A stretch of 64,000 nt of DNA from Rhodoferax sp. (GCA_024236015.1 JACKLK010000001.1:620001-684000); one strand, 5' to 3'. Positions 1 through 10,119 are shown, numbered from the stretch's first letter. Translations and numbers: made by a program. The notes: a model not told the origin generated them from the letters alone.

Positions 1-1109
1 ACGCCGTCGTCGTCCTGGATCTCCTGCAGCGCAAGCAGGTGCGGCGCGCCCAGCGCGTGCACGATCTGCGCGGCGACGGCGGTGACACGCGCTGCGTCGG
101 CGTCGCCGCCGAGGTTGCGGACGTTGTAGCTGGCCAGCGCGATCCGTCCCGGCGCCGTCGTCGCGGCGGCAGCAGGGGTCAGCGGGTTCGACACCACGGT
201 GACGGACTGGGTCAGCTGCAGCTTGTAGTGGCCATGGCTGTAGTCCAGCACACCGACGACACCCTCGAGCCGTGCGCCACTGTGCACGGCCGGTGTCGGG
301 CGCAGGCGATCGTCGAGCACGATGCGATGCCCGTTGAACCGGCCTGGCCCCACGAGCAGGCCGCCACTGGCCGCGGTGACGATGCCGGCCATGCCCGCCT
401 GGGCGGTGGCGACGACCGGGATTTCGCCATGGCGGTTGCGCGGCCCGACCGACTGCGCCGCGTCGATGGCCACGCGCATGCCTTCGAGTGCCTCGAAGAA
501 GTCGATGGCATAAGCCGCCGGCTGCAGCCGATAACCGGGGTGGATCTTGATGTCGCCGACCGCCGGGCCGATGGCCATGGGCGGGAGCAAGCCGGGACCG
601 ATCACGACCGGGTCGGGAAGGCGATTGCCGGATGACACGTGGCGCCAGCCGTTGGAGGATCCACGACTGCCGCGGGCGTCGATCCGGGTCGTGCTCAGGT
701 TGTGCGCCCCGGCAGCGCCACCGGGTCGAAACTCCTGCACCTGGCCGCTGACCCGGACCGCGTCGCCGACCCGTGGCTTGCCCAGGCGCGGGCCGCGGAA
801 CACGTAGATCGCGTCGGAACTCAGCGGGTCGTCGTCGCCGGTGTCCTGCATCCAGAAGCCGTCGCGCTCGACGGCCGTGACGATGCCGGCGATGTCGTCG
901 ACCCGGGTATCGGCAACGGGTGAGCGGTGGGATCGGCCTTGCAGGTCGCCGATGCGTTGTCGCGCCTGGGCGCCGTCCGCCAGCACCAGCGCCAGCAGGG
1001 TGGCCAGCGCGATGCGCCAGGCCGTGGCGGGGCGACGCAGGGCCGCGCCTGCGCCTGCGAGAGGCAACACGGCGGTGGCGAGGGCGGGGCGGTGCGGGCG
1101 TGCAGGCAT
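1..1109 (-). CDS. Secreted endonuclease/exonuclease/phosphatase-family nuclease (3' part outside window)
   Basis: The gene runs off the left edge, so only about 369 N-terminal residues are visible. The start is the ATG at 1109. A hydrophobic stretch near residues 31-45 ending in ADGAQA suggests an export signal, though it sits unusually far in and a later start is possible. Residues of about 70-170 look like an OB-fold/nuclease-lid region with the pattern VDDIAGIVTAVERDGFWMQD, as in ExeM/NucH-type extracellular nucleases. The catalytic domain begins near the window edge: SYNVRNLGG followed by LLALQEIQDDDG, where the Glu of QEI is the expected metal ligand of the exonuclease-endonuclease-phosphatase fold. 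The family degrades extracellular DNA. Substrate is inferred from the family only. The catalytic His residues lie outside the window. Confidence 0.8.
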   Translation of the reverse strand, partial: MPARPHRPALATAVLPLAGAGAALRRPATAWRIALATLLALVLADGAQARQRIGDLQGRSHRSPVADTRVDDIAGIVTAVERDGFWMQDTGDDDPLSSDAIYVFRGPRLGKPRVGDAVRVSGQVQEFRPGGAAGAHNLSTTRIDARGSRGSSNGWRHVSSGNRLPDPVVIGPGLLPPMAIGPAVGDIKIHPGYRLQPAAYAIDFFEALEGMRVAIDAAQSVGPRNRHGEIPVVATAQAGMAGIVTAASGGLLVGPGRFNGHRIVLDDRLRPTPAVHSGARLEGVVGVLDYSHGHYKLQLTQSVTVVSNPLTPAAAATTAPGRIALASYNVRNLGGDADAARVTAVAAQIVHALGAPHLLALQEIQDDDG

Positions 1110-1200
1110 GTCGCCGGATTCTGACGCGCTTCAGCCCATCGGGAACGCGCCCGCTCACCTCGACGCAGGATGACGCGCAGCCGGCGCGCCGGCCGCGCCG

Positions 1201-2184
1201 TCAGTCGTCGGACTTGCGGGCCACGGCACGCCGGGGTTGGGCGGTCGCCGTGCGCACGCTCAGCAGCATGGTCACGGCCAGCACGCCGATGATCACGCCC
1301 AGCGAGGCCAGCACCGGGATCTTGATGATGTCGATCAGGCACATCTTGACGCCGATGAAGACCAGGATCACGGCCAGCCCGTAGTTGAGCAGGTGGAACT
1401 TGTTTGCCACGGCGGCCAGCAGGAAATACATCGCGCGCAAGCCCAGGATGGCGAACACGTTGCTGGTGAGCACGATGAACGGGTCGCTGGTGATCGCGAA
1501 GATGGCGGGAATCGAGTCGACCGCGAAGATGACGTCGGTCACCGCTACCAGGCAAATGACCATGAACAGCGGGGTGGCGATGCGCGCACCGTTCTCCCGG
1601 GTCCAGAACTTCTCGCCGTCGTAGTGCTTGCTCACCGGGATCAGCTTGCGCAGCAGCCGGAGTGCCGGGTTGTCGTGCAGGTCCGGCTCCTGGCCGGCAG
1701 CCCACCACATCTTGATGCCGGTGATGACCAGGAAGGCGCCGAACAGGTACAGGATCCAGTGGAACTGCTGCAGCAGCCAGCCGCCGACCAGGATCATGAT
1801 GGTGCGCAGCACGATGGCGCCGATGATGCCGATCATCAGCACCCGCTTCTGGAACTGGGGCGGCACCGCGAAGTAGGAGAAGATCATCAGGAAGACGAAG
1901 ATGTTGTCCACCGCGAGCGACTTCTCGATCAGGTAGCCGGTAAGGAATTCCAGCGACTTGGTGTTGGCGATCGCCACCGAGCCGGTCTCGTTGCGCACGG
2001 CCCACCAGAACAGCCCGTTGAAGACGAAGCTCAGCGCGATCCAGATCAGCGACCAGTTCAGCGCCTCGCGCATGCCCACGGCGTGCGCGCCCTGCTTCTT
2101 GAGCACGACGAAATCGATGAACAGCGACACCAGCACGATGCCGACGAAGGTGGCCCACAGCCACAGCGGAGCGATAGTTTCCAC
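1201..2184 (-). CDS. TerC/Alx-family integral membrane protein
   Basis: 327 residues with about eight hydrophobic helices. The N-terminus (LWLWATFVGIVLVSLFIDF) and the SLAVDNIFVFLMIF and AVDSIPAIFAIT motifs, with acidic residues buried in helices, are those of the TerC family. In E. coli the homologue Alx is linked to manganese export and alkaline pH. A yybP-ykoY riboswitch lies directly upstream, which supports a manganese role here rather than tellurite resistance. The start ATG at 2184 follows a GAGG ribosome site within the leader. The basic, charged C-terminus should be cytoplasmic. Confidence 0.93.
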   Translation of the reverse strand: METIAPLWLWATFVGIVLVSLFIDFVVLKKQGAHAVGMREALNWSLIWIALSFVFNGLFWWAVRNETGSVAIANTKSLEFLTGYLIEKSLAVDNIFVFLMIFSYFAVPPQFQKRVLMIGIIGAIVLRTIMILVGGWLLQQFHWILYLFGAFLVITGIKMWWAAGQEPDLHDNPALRLLRKLIPVSKHYDGEKFWTRENGARIATPLFMVICLVAVTDVIFAVDSIPAIFAITSDPFIVLTSNVFAILGLRAMYFLLAAVANKFHLLNYGLAVILVFIGVKMCLIDIIKIPVLASLGVIIGVLAVTMLLSVRTATAQPRRAVARKSDD

Positions 2185-2227
2185 GACAAGACCTCACAAG
2201 GGTTGAAAAGCGACACACGGCTTTCCA

Positions 2228-2366
2228 GAAGGTCTTGCGGGAGAGCGCCAGGCGGCACCTCTGCATGCTCCGGCCGCATTGCCGTCACGGGGACGGAACT
2301 GCGACGTACTGACGAAACATGCGAACCCGTCCGTTGCGGATCGGGACTGCTACTCCCCTTGAGGAA
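2228..2366 (-). promoter_or_regulatory. yybP-ykoY (Mn2+-sensing) riboswitch
   Basis: On the minus strand the leader opens with GGGGAGTAGC (plus positions about 2350-2360). It then has a GTCAGTACG / GTGACGGCA arm and a GCGGCCGGAGCATGC segment, and closes with CTCTCCCGCAAGACCTT (about 2231-2247). These are the conserved blocks of the yybP-ykoY class, known to bind Mn2+ and to control alx/mntP-type genes. It lies 44 bases upstream of the TerC/Alx start. Assignment is by eye, not by covariance model. Confidence 0.85.
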
Positions 2367-2410
2367 GCCGCCATTGTGGCCGAGCGGCCGGAATCCCCAC
2401 GCCAATCGGG

Positions 2411-4519
2411 CTAATTGCGATCGTACGGAGGTGGATGCACCGGTGCGCGCTCGTCGCCCGCCGGGTCGGGGTCGGATCGCAGTTGCTTGAAGATCTCCTC
2501 CAGCACGCCGTTGACGATCTCCATCAGCGGGTTCTCGCGCGCGGGCTCCGGTGCGGGTGCCGGCGGTTTCGGTTTCGGGCGCGGAATGTCGAACTCCGCG
2601 CGGTTGTCGATGTGCTTTTGCCGCAGGGCGTATTGAAACACCTCGCCCACGATCGGCAGTGCGCTGCGGGCTCCCTGGCCCCAGCTGCCCATGGTCACGC
2701 TGTTGTCGTTGAAACCGACGCGGGCACCGGCCACCAGCTGCGGATGCGCCAGGATGAACCAGCCGTCGGTGTTCTCCTGCGTGGTGCCGGTCTTGCCCGC
2801 CACGTCGGCCCGGATGCCGTAACGCGAGCGGATCGCGCTGCCGGTACCGGTGTCGATGGTGCCGCGCATGGTGTCGATCAGCGTCAGCGCGTCCTTGTAC
2901 GGCATCCCGCGTTCGGGATTGCGCGCGGGAGCGAACTGCTGCAGCACCTTGCCGTGCCGGTCCTCGACGCGCTGCACGAACAAGGGCGGACGCAGGTTTC
3001 CGCCATTGGCGATGCTGCCGTAGGCCGTGACCATCTCGATCAGCGTCACCGGGCTGGTGCCCAGGGCCAGCGAAGGAACGATGTCGAGCTTGCTCTGGCG
3101 CACGCCCAGGGACTGTGCGAGCCGGGCCACGTTCTTCGGTCCCACCTGCTGCATCAACTGCGCGGTGATGGTGTTCCTGGAATACGCCAGGCCGTCGCGC
3201 AGTGTCATGCGTTGGCCGGTCGGCTCGGTTTCGTCGCGGGGTGACCAGACCGGTCCGCCGCCTTCGGGCCGGAATGCGACCAGCTGGTCGACCAGGGTGT
3301 CGTCCGGATCGAACCCCTGCATGAAGGCCGCGCCGTAGACGAAGGGCTTGAACGTCGAGCCGGGCTGGCGCCGGGCCTGGCTGACATGGTCGAACTGCTC
3401 GCTGGCGAAGTCGCGGCTGCCGACCCAGGCGCGCACCGCGCCGTCGCGCGGATCGAGCGCAACGAAGCCGGCCTGCAGCGGGGGCTTGTCCTGTCCGCGA
3501 CGCACCCGGCTGTCGGCCAGTCGCTGCAACTGCGCCAACTGGCGTGCCAGCGCCTGGTTGGCCGCGCGCTGCAGTCCCGCGTCGAGTGTGGTCACCACAC
3601 GCAGGCCGTCGACATGGATGTTGTAGTCGTTGTCGTCGGCCCAGGCGACCAGCCAGGTGCGCAGGTGCTGCGCGATGTGCGGGGCGGGGCCGGGCGACTC
3701 GACCTGGCGTTCGAAGTCCAGCCGCAGCGGTTGGCGCGACAAGGCCTGGACCCGGGCCGGATCGAGCGTGCCGTCGCGCGCCATCTGGGCCAGCACCAGG
3801 TTGCGTCGCTGCAGCGCCCGCTCCGGGTTCAGCACCGGGTTGTAGTAACTCGTGCCCTTGAGCATGCCCACCAGCGTCGCGCCTTCGAGCACGTCGAGGT
3901 CCTTGGCCGACTTGTCGAAATAGGTGCGGGCGGCCATCTCGATGCCGAAGGCGTTGTACAGGAACGGCACCGTGTTGAGGTAGGTCTCCAGTATCTCGGT
4001 CTTGGAATACAGCGCCTCGATCTTGAGCGCGGTGATCGCCTCCTTGATCTTGCGGGTGATGCTGGCGGCACGGCCGATCTCGTCCGGATACAGGTTGCGC
4101 GCCAGTTGCTGTGTGAGCGTCGAGCCCCCTTGCAGCTCGCCGCGCAAGGTGCTGAGCAAGGCGCCGCCGGTGCGCCGCAGGTCGATGCCGTGGTGCTGGA
4201 AGAAGCGCCGGTCCTCGATGGCGATCAGCGCGTTGACCACGCTGGCCGCCACCTTGTCCAGCGGGACCCATTCGCGGTTGATGTTCTTGTACTCGGCCAG
4301 CACGCTGCCGTCGGTGGCCAGCAGCACCGAGGGCATGCCGACCTTGGCCTTGCGCAGGTCGCCGATGCCGGGGGTGAAGGGCACCAGCGCCAGGACGTAC
4401 AGCAGCACCAGGGCGGGCGGCAGCAGCACGATGCGCCAGGGATGGCGGCGCAGCGCGGCGCCGGCCTGCCGCAGCGCTGCGGCAGCCCGCTCCAGGATCT
4501 GGCGAATTGCAGGGTGCAT
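2411..4519 (-). CDS. Class A (bifunctional) penicillin-binding protein
   Basis: 702 residues. One N-terminal membrane anchor (residues 29-48) is followed by a GT51 glycosyltransferase domain with IEDRRFFQHHGID (catalytic Glu102) and GGSTLTQQLARN (131-142). A transpeptidase domain follows with STFK (nucleophile Ser388), SRN (447-449) and KTGTT (576-580). All catalytic motifs of both activities are present, so it should polymerise and cross-link peptidoglycan in the periplasm. It is shorter than E. coli PBP1a (about 850) and lacks a large insert domain, nearer to the PBP1C/short PBP1 type. The C-terminus is rich in proline and acidic residues. The frame stays open far upstream of 4519, but homology begins only at the anchor, so the ATG at 4519 is preferred. 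Confidence 0.93.
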   Translation of the reverse strand: MHPAIRQILERAAAALRQAGAALRRHPWRIVLLPPALVLLYVLALVPFTPGIGDLRKAKVGMPSVLLATDGSVLAEYKNINREWVPLDKVAASVVNALIAIEDRRFFQHHGIDLRRTGGALLSTLRGELQGGSTLTQQLARNLYPDEIGRAASITRKIKEAITALKIEALYSKTEILETYLNTVPFLYNAFGIEMAARTYFDKSAKDLDVLEGATLVGMLKGTSYYNPVLNPERALQRRNLVLAQMARDGTLDPARVQALSRQPLRLDFERQVESPGPAPHIAQHLRTWLVAWADDNDYNIHVDGLRVVTTLDAGLQRAANQALARQLAQLQRLADSRVRRGQDKPPLQAGFVALDPRDGAVRAWVGSRDFASEQFDHVSQARRQPGSTFKPFVYGAAFMQGFDPDDTLVDQLVAFRPEGGGPVWSPRDETEPTGQRMTLRDGLAYSRNTITAQLMQQVGPKNVARLAQSLGVRQSKLDIVPSLALGTSPVTLIEMVTAYGSIANGGNLRPPLFVQRVEDRHGKVLQQFAPARNPERGMPYKDALTLIDTMRGTIDTGTGSAIRSRYGIRADVAGKTGTTQENTDGWFILAHPQLVAGARVGFNDNSVTMGSWGQGARSALPIVGEVFQYALRQKHIDNRAEFDIPRPKPKPPAPAPEPARENPLMEIVNGVLEEIFKQLRSDPDPAGDERAPVHPPPYDRN

Positions 4520-4705
4520 GGGCGCAGAGTGTACGGAGGATGGCGCAGCGCGTCGCCAGCAGCCCGTCGCCGGTGCCGGCGCGGGCCCGCCGCACGCCTG
4601 GCGCTCGGGTACGATGCGGGCGATGTCAACGCAGCACCCCGGCGGTTCCTGGTCCATGGCCGGCGCAGCACACGCCGCGCGCGGCAGTCGCCGGGTGCCG
4701 GCCCC

Positions 4706-5587
4706 ATGAATGCCAACCTGCGCGGCATTGTCGGCATGCTGGCCGCGATGGCCATGTTCTCGTGCATGGATGCCCTGCTCAAGGCGCTGGCCGGCTTCTA
4801 CCCGCCGCTGCAGGTGACGGCCCTGCGCGGCCTGACGGCGCTGCCGCTGGTCTGTGCCTACATCCTGTGGCGGCGCGAGGCGCGCGCGGTGTTCGGCCGC
4901 GCGCTGCGATGGCGACTGCATCTGCTGCGCGGCGTGTTCAGCGTGTCGATGATGGCCTTGTTCACCTACGGGCTCAAGACGCTGGGCCTGGCCGAGGCCT
5001 ATACGCTGGCCTTCGTGGCGCCGCTGGTGCTGGTCGCGTTGTCGGTTCCGGTGCTCGGCGAGGTGGTCGTGCCGCGGCAATGGCTGGCGATCGCCGTCGG
5101 CCTGGCTGGCGTCGTGATCGCGATGCGTCCGCAGCCGGGGGCGCTGGTCTCGCTGGGGGCGCTGGCCGTGCTGCTGGCGGCCATCTGTTATGCGGCATCG
5201 AACGTGGTGGGCCGCCTGATCAGCCGCACCGAACCCAGCGCCACGCTGGTGTTCTGGACCACGACCAGCCTGGCGCTGGGCGGCGGCGTGCTCGGCGCGC
5301 CGGACTGGGTTGCGGTCCGGCTCGAGCATGGGTGGATCCTGCTTGGGCTGGCAGTCACCGGTTTCCTCGGCCAGCTGGCCATCACCGAGGCCTTCCGCCA
5401 TGGCCAGGCGGCGGTGATCGCGCCGTTCGAATATTCGGCGCTGGCCTGGGCCGTGATGCTGGACTGGATGTTCTGGCACGCGGTGCCGCAATCGCACACC
5501 TTGCTCGGTGGCGCCATCATCATCGCCAGCGGCCTGTACCTGATCCGGCGCGAACGGGTCCCGGTGCCGGTGTCCAAGGCCGGTTGA
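4706..5587 (+). CDS. DMT-superfamily (EamA) transporter
   Basis: 293 residues with ten predicted membrane helices arranged as two EamA repeats (roughly residues 5-138 and 150-285). The N-terminus, MLAAMAMFSCMDALLKALAG, is typical of RhaT/YdcZ-like drug/metabolite exporters. It is divergent from the penicillin-binding protein gene, with 186 bases between the two starts. Nothing in the sequence gives the substrate. Confidence 0.9.
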   Translation: MNANLRGIVGMLAAMAMFSCMDALLKALAGFYPPLQVTALRGLTALPLVCAYILWRREARAVFGRALRWRLHLLRGVFSVSMMALFTYGLKTLGLAEAYTLAFVAPLVLVALSVPVLGEVVVPRQWLAIAVGLAGVVIAMRPQPGALVSLGALAVLLAAICYAASNVVGRLISRTEPSATLVFWTTTSLALGGGVLGAPDWVAVRLEHGWILLGLAVTGFLGQLAITEAFRHGQAAVIAPFEYSALAWAVMLDWMFWHAVPQSHTLLGGAIIIASGLYLIRRERVPVPVSKAG

Positions 5588-5664
5588 TCGGCCGCCGGCC
5601 CGGTTGCGGCGGCGGGAAAAACCCCGGTTCGGCCGCCGGCCGCCGGGCACGGGACAATCGGGCG

Positions 5665-6507
5665 ATGGATGTCTTCACACCCCTGGCCGCGTTTGTCCTG
5701 AACCATCCGCGCCTGCTGGTGCTGACCGGCGCCGGTTGCAGCACCGGCGCCGGCATTCCGGACTACCGTGACGCCAATGGCGCCTGGAAACGCAGCGAGC
5801 CGATGCGTTTCCAGCTGTTCGTGGCCGATGCGCTGGCGCGCAAGCGCTACTGGGCGCGCAGCATGGTGGGCTGGCGCACGATGGCGCAGGCCCGGCCCGC
5901 GATGGCGCACCACGCGCTGGCGCGGCTCGAGGCGGCCGGTCATGTCGAACTGCTGGTGACGCAGAATGTCGACGGCCTGCACGCCGCAGCCGGCAGCGCC
6001 CAGGTGGTGGACCTGCACGGGCGCATCGACACCGTGTGTTGCCTGCGGTGCGGGGTGCGTTCGCCGCGACGCTTGCTGCAGGCCGAGTTGCTGCGGCGCA
6101 ATCCGGGCTGGGCCGAGCTGCCGGCCTTGGCCGCGCCGGACGGCGATGCCGACCTGCTGGCGCATGACTTCGCGGATTTCGACGTGCCGGCATGCACGGT
6201 CTGCGGCGGCATGCTCAAGCCCGACGTGGTGTTCTTCGGCGAGAACGTGCCGCGCGAGCGGGTGAGCGCGGTCCGCGACGCGCTGGCGCGCTCCGATGCC
6301 TTGCTGGTGGCCGGCTCCTCGCTGATGGTGTATTCGGGCTACCGCTTCGTCGAGGATGCGCGGGCCGCCGGCAAGCCGGTGATCGCGGTGAACCAGGGCC
6401 GCACCCGCGGCGACGACGTGTTCGCGCTCAAGCTCGAGCAGGAGGTCGGGGCGGCGCTGGACGCGCTGGCCCACCGGCTGTGCGGCGAAGCCGCGCCGCA
6501 ACGCTGA
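5665..6507 (+). CDS. Sir2-family NAD-dependent protein deacylase
   Basis: 280 residues. The sirtuin motifs are all present: GAGCSTGAGIPDYR (NAD-binding loop, about residues 20-33), TQNVDGLH (about 99-106), a catalytic HG about ten residues later, and a four-Cys zinc site made by CLRC and CTVC. GSSLMVYSG and VIAVNQG are the late NAD contacts. The family removes acyl groups from lysines, consuming NAD. The length fits class II (SIRT4-like) bacterial sirtuins. The gene converges on livF with only 20 bases between. Confidence 0.93.
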   Translation: MDVFTPLAAFVLNHPRLLVLTGAGCSTGAGIPDYRDANGAWKRSEPMRFQLFVADALARKRYWARSMVGWRTMAQARPAMAHHALARLEAAGHVELLVTQNVDGLHAAAGSAQVVDLHGRIDTVCCLRCGVRSPRRLLQAELLRRNPGWAELPALAAPDGDADLLAHDFADFDVPACTVCGGMLKPDVVFFGENVPRERVSAVRDALARSDALLVAGSSLMVYSGYRFVEDARAAGKPVIAVNQGRTRGDDVFALKLEQEVGAALDALAHRLCGEAAPQR

Positions 6508-6527
6508 AGCGCCGGCAACGACCGCCC

Positions 6528-7265
6528 TCAGACGCCCAGGTATTGCTCCAGCAGCTGCGGCTGGGCCGCCAGTTCCTGTGAACTGCCCGAAAACACCACC
6601 TCGCCCTTGACCAGGATCACGTTGCGGTCGGTGATCCGGGTCACGTGTTTCCAGTTCTTGTCGACGATGACGCTGGAGATGCCGCTTTCGCGGATCAGCG
6701 CGCAGATGCGCCAGATCTCGCGCGCGATCAGCGGCGCCAGCCCTTCGGTGGCCTCGTCCAGGATCAGCACGTCGGGGTTGGTCATCAGGGCGCGGCCGAT
6801 CGTCAGCATCTGCTGCTCGCCGCCGCTGAGTTGCTGGCCGCCATGGCCCAGCCGCTCCTTGAGTCGCGGGAAGGTGTCGAGCACGCGTTCGTAGTGCCAG
6901 TCCTGGCCGGCCTTGGCGCGGGCGCGTGCGGCCTCGGTCTGGCCGGCGCGCGCCGCCATCCTGAGGTTCTCCACCACGCTGAGGTTGCCGAAGATGCCAC
7001 GGCCCTCGGGCACGTAGGCGATGCCGAGCTGCGCGATCTCGTAAGGCGGCCGGCCGGTCATGTCGCGACCCATGATCTGCACCCGGCCCGAGCGCGGCTT
7101 GACCAGGCCCATGATGCTCTTGAGCAGGGTGCTCTTGCCCATGCCGTTGCGCCCCATCAGGCCGATGGTCTCGCCGCTGGCGACCGAGAAGTCGATGCCG
7201 CGCAGGATGTGGCTGGCGCCGTAATAGCTGTTGATTGCGCGCGCGTCGATGAGCGTGTCGGTCAT
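6528..7265 (-). CDS. livF: Branched-chain amino acid ABC transporter ATP-binding protein LivF
   Basis: 245 residues. Walker A GRNGMGKS (38-45), signature LSGGEQ (146-151), and Walker B VLILDEATEGLAP, where Ala replaces the usual Pro after DE. It supplies one of the two ATPase subunits of a LivFGHMK-type importer at the inner membrane. The start ATG at 7265 gives the usual MTDTLIDARAINSYYG N-terminus; the upstream open frame is not conserved-looking. It is separated from livG by 207 bases, the only sizeable gap among livH-M-G-F. Confidence 0.94.
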   Translation of the reverse strand: MTDTLIDARAINSYYGASHILRGIDFSVASGETIGLMGRNGMGKSTLLKSIMGLVKPRSGRVQIMGRDMTGRPPYEIAQLGIAYVPEGRGIFGNLSVVENLRMAARAGQTEAARARAKAGQDWHYERVLDTFPRLKERLGHGGQQLSGGEQQMLTIGRALMTNPDVLILDEATEGLAPLIAREIWRICALIRESGISSVIVDKNWKHVTRITDRNVILVKGEVVFSGSSQELAAQPQLLEQYLGV

Positions 7266-7472
7266 GTCAATCTTCCGCGCCGCAGCGTCCGACCCGCGCT
7301 CGGTGGCAGGCCCATGGATTGCGAAGCCGGCTGGCCTGGGCCCCCACGGAACTGGCTCTGCCAGGCCGCAGGGGGCGGCCCCCAGCGGGTGGGTCGGACG
7401 GTCGACGTGCGCGATCGGCAATCGCCGATTGCGGGGCCGTGCGACCTGTACAGACAGGGGGTGTTCTTCACG
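7266..7472. repeat. Palindrome-rich livG-livF spacer (REP-like)
   Basis: The 207-base spacer carries several nested inverted repeats: CTGGC tct GCCAG (7352-7364), ATCGGC aatc GCCGAT (7414-7429), and a CCTGGGCCCCC / GGGGGCGGCCCCCAG pair (about 7336-7385). Such GC palindromes are typical of intergenic repeats in Comamonadaceae-type genomes. No coding potential or ribosome site is evident apart from those of livF. Confidence 0.4.
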
Positions 7473-8229
<757 letters not shown>

Positions 8230-8237
<8 letters not shown>

Positions 8238-9252
8238 GGCCTTCGCCCTGCTTGCGCCGGCCGCCGGTGAGCGACTGCACGATGCCCAGCACGCCGCGCG
8301 GCGCGAACACGACCACCAGCACGATGAAGCTGCCCATCCACAACTGCCAGTGCTTGCCCAGGTGTACCTCGCCGATGTAGGGCAGGTCCTTGAACAGGTG
8401 CAGCACGTATTCGAACGTGAACGCGCCGACGATGGCGCCGGCGAAATTGCCCATGCCGCCCAGGATCACCATCATGATGGCATGTGCGCTGGTGTGGAAA
8501 CCCATCAGCTCGGGGTTGATGTATTCGGTCTGCACGCCCCACAGGTAGCCGGCGAGGCCTGCCAGCGCGCCGGCCAGCGTGAAGGCGCTGAGCTTGTAGC
8601 CGAAGGTGCCGAAACCCATGGCCCGCATGCGATGCTCGTTGACGCGGATGCCGGCCAGCGCGCGACCGAACGGGCTCCACAGCAGCCGGCGCAGGAACAG
8701 GTAGACCAGCAGCACCAGCGCCAGCGTGAAGTAATACATGCTGGTCTTGTCGTGGAGCGCCAGCAGCGTGAAGCCGCCCACGGCCAGCGTCGGCTTGAAA
8801 TAGATGTACAGCCCGTCCGAGCCGCCCAGGGCGCGGTTGTCGAAGAACACGAAGTACACCATCTGCGCGAACGCCATCGTCACCATGATGAAGTAGATGC
8901 CATGGGTGCGCACGACGAAGAAGCCGATCACCAGCGCTGCCAGCGCCGAGGCCAGCACCGACAGCGGCAGGCTCCACCACAGGCTGATGGCCTCGGTCTG
9001 CGGCGTCAGGAACGCCAGCGCGTAGCCGGCCAGCCCGAAGTAGGCCGCGTGACCCAGCGACACCAGTCCGGTGACGCCTTGCAGCAGGTCCAGGCTCATC
9101 GCGAAGATGGCCATGATCATCATGCGCGTGACCACCTGGGTGTAGAACTCGGTACCGACGAACGGGAACACCAGCAGCGCGGCCAGGCCCAGCCACAGTG
9201 CCACCTGCACGCCGACCGGAAACCGCTCCAGATTGGACTTGGCCATGCTCAT
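8230..9252 (-). CDS. livM: Branched-chain amino acid ABC transporter permease LivM
   Basis: 340 residues with about nine membrane helices. The conserved SLGHAAYFGLAGYALAF and GRALAGIRVNEHRMRAMGF (EAA-like cytoplasmic loop) motifs are those of LivM permeases. The start ATG at 9252 overlaps the livH stop (ATGA); a second ATG six bases later is equally possible. It pairs with LivH to form the channel. Confidence 0.95.
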
Positions 9253-10112
9253 GACTTGAACAGCCCTTCGGGCTTCCACAACAACACGCCAGCCATCAGC
9301 ATGTAGACCAGCATGCCCGCCACCTGGGGCAGCAGGACCTTGCCGAAGGTGTCGACCAGGCCCACCAGCAACGCGGCCACCAGTGCGCCGCGCACCGAGC
9401 CGATGCCGCCGATGACGACGACGACGAAACACATGATGAGCACCTGCGAGCCCATGTTCGGGTACACGCTGGAGATCGGCGCGGCGATGATGCCGGCGAA
9501 CGCGGCCAGGCCGACGCCGAGCGCGAACACCACTGCGTGAATCCGCTTGATGTTGACGCCCAGCGCCTCGGCCATGTCGCGGTTGAACGCGCCGGCGCGG
9601 ATCTTCATGCCCAGGCGTGTCTTCGAGATCAGCAGGTACAGGCCGATCGCCAGCGCGATGCACAGCCCGGCCATGAACAGCCGGTACACCGGGTAGGACA
9701 GGTTCTCGGTCAGCGGAATCGAGAACCGCAGCAACTCGGGCACCTGCACGCTGTGCACGTCGTCGCCCCAGGCCAGCGAACGCAGCTCCTCGAACACGTA
9801 GATCAGGCCGAAGGTCAGCAGGACCTGGTCGAGGTGGTCGCGCTGGTAGAAGAACCGGAACAGCAGCCGCTCGAGCAGCAGGCCGAACACGATGGCCAGC
9901 GCCGTGCCGCCGAAGATGGCGACGGTCAGGCTGCCGGTCATGCCGGTGAGTGCATAGGCCACATAGGCACCGAGCATGTAGAAACTGCCATGCGCCAGAT
10001 TGACGACGCCCATGATGCCGAAGATCAGCGTCAGGCCGGCCGCCAGCATGAACAGCAGCAGGCCGTATTGCACGCTGTTGAGCAGCTGGATCAGGAAGGT
10101 CGGGAAATCCAT
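9249..10112 (-). CDS. livH: Branched-chain amino acid ABC transporter permease LivH
   Basis: 287 residues, eight or so helices. GLTLIFGIMGVVNLAHGSFYMLGAY is the diagnostic LivH N-terminal motif, and VVVIGGIGSVRGALVAALLVG the C-terminal one. The ATG at 10112 is preferred; a TTG at 10121 would sit inside the T-tract of the upstream terminator. No clear ribosome site precedes the ATG, because the terminator hairpin occupies that position. Confidence 0.92.
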   Translation of the reverse strand: MDFPTFLIQLLNSVQYGLLLFMLAAGLTLIFGIMGVVNLAHGSFYMLGAYVAYALTGMTGSLTVAIFGGTALAIVFGLLLERLLFRFFYQRDHLDQVLLTFGLIYVFEELRSLAWGDDVHSVQVPELLRFSIPLTENLSYPVYRLFMAGLCIALAIGLYLLISKTRLGMKIRAGAFNRDMAEALGVNIKRIHAVVFALGVGLAAFAGIIAAPISSVYPNMGSQVLIMCFVVVVIGGIGSVRGALVAALLVGLVDTFGKVLLPQVAGMLVYMLMAGVLLWKPEGLFKS

Positions 10113-10119
10113 GGATTGC

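Noticed and set aside
821..2266. Long minus-strand frame over the TerC gene and part of the nuclease gene
   Set aside because: Shifted-frame shadow; the real proteins with clear motifs are at 1201-2184 and 1-1109.
2058..4595. Second long minus-strand frame over the penicillin-binding protein and TerC genes
   Set aside because: Arg/Ala/Gly-rich shadow of the real genes; it crosses the riboswitch and both gene boundaries.
4520..5650. N-terminal extension of the penicillin-binding protein (open frame to 5650)
   Set aside because: The extra 377 codons lie antisense to the DMT transporter, have low-complexity composition and no family similarity; the membrane anchor begins right after ATG 4519.
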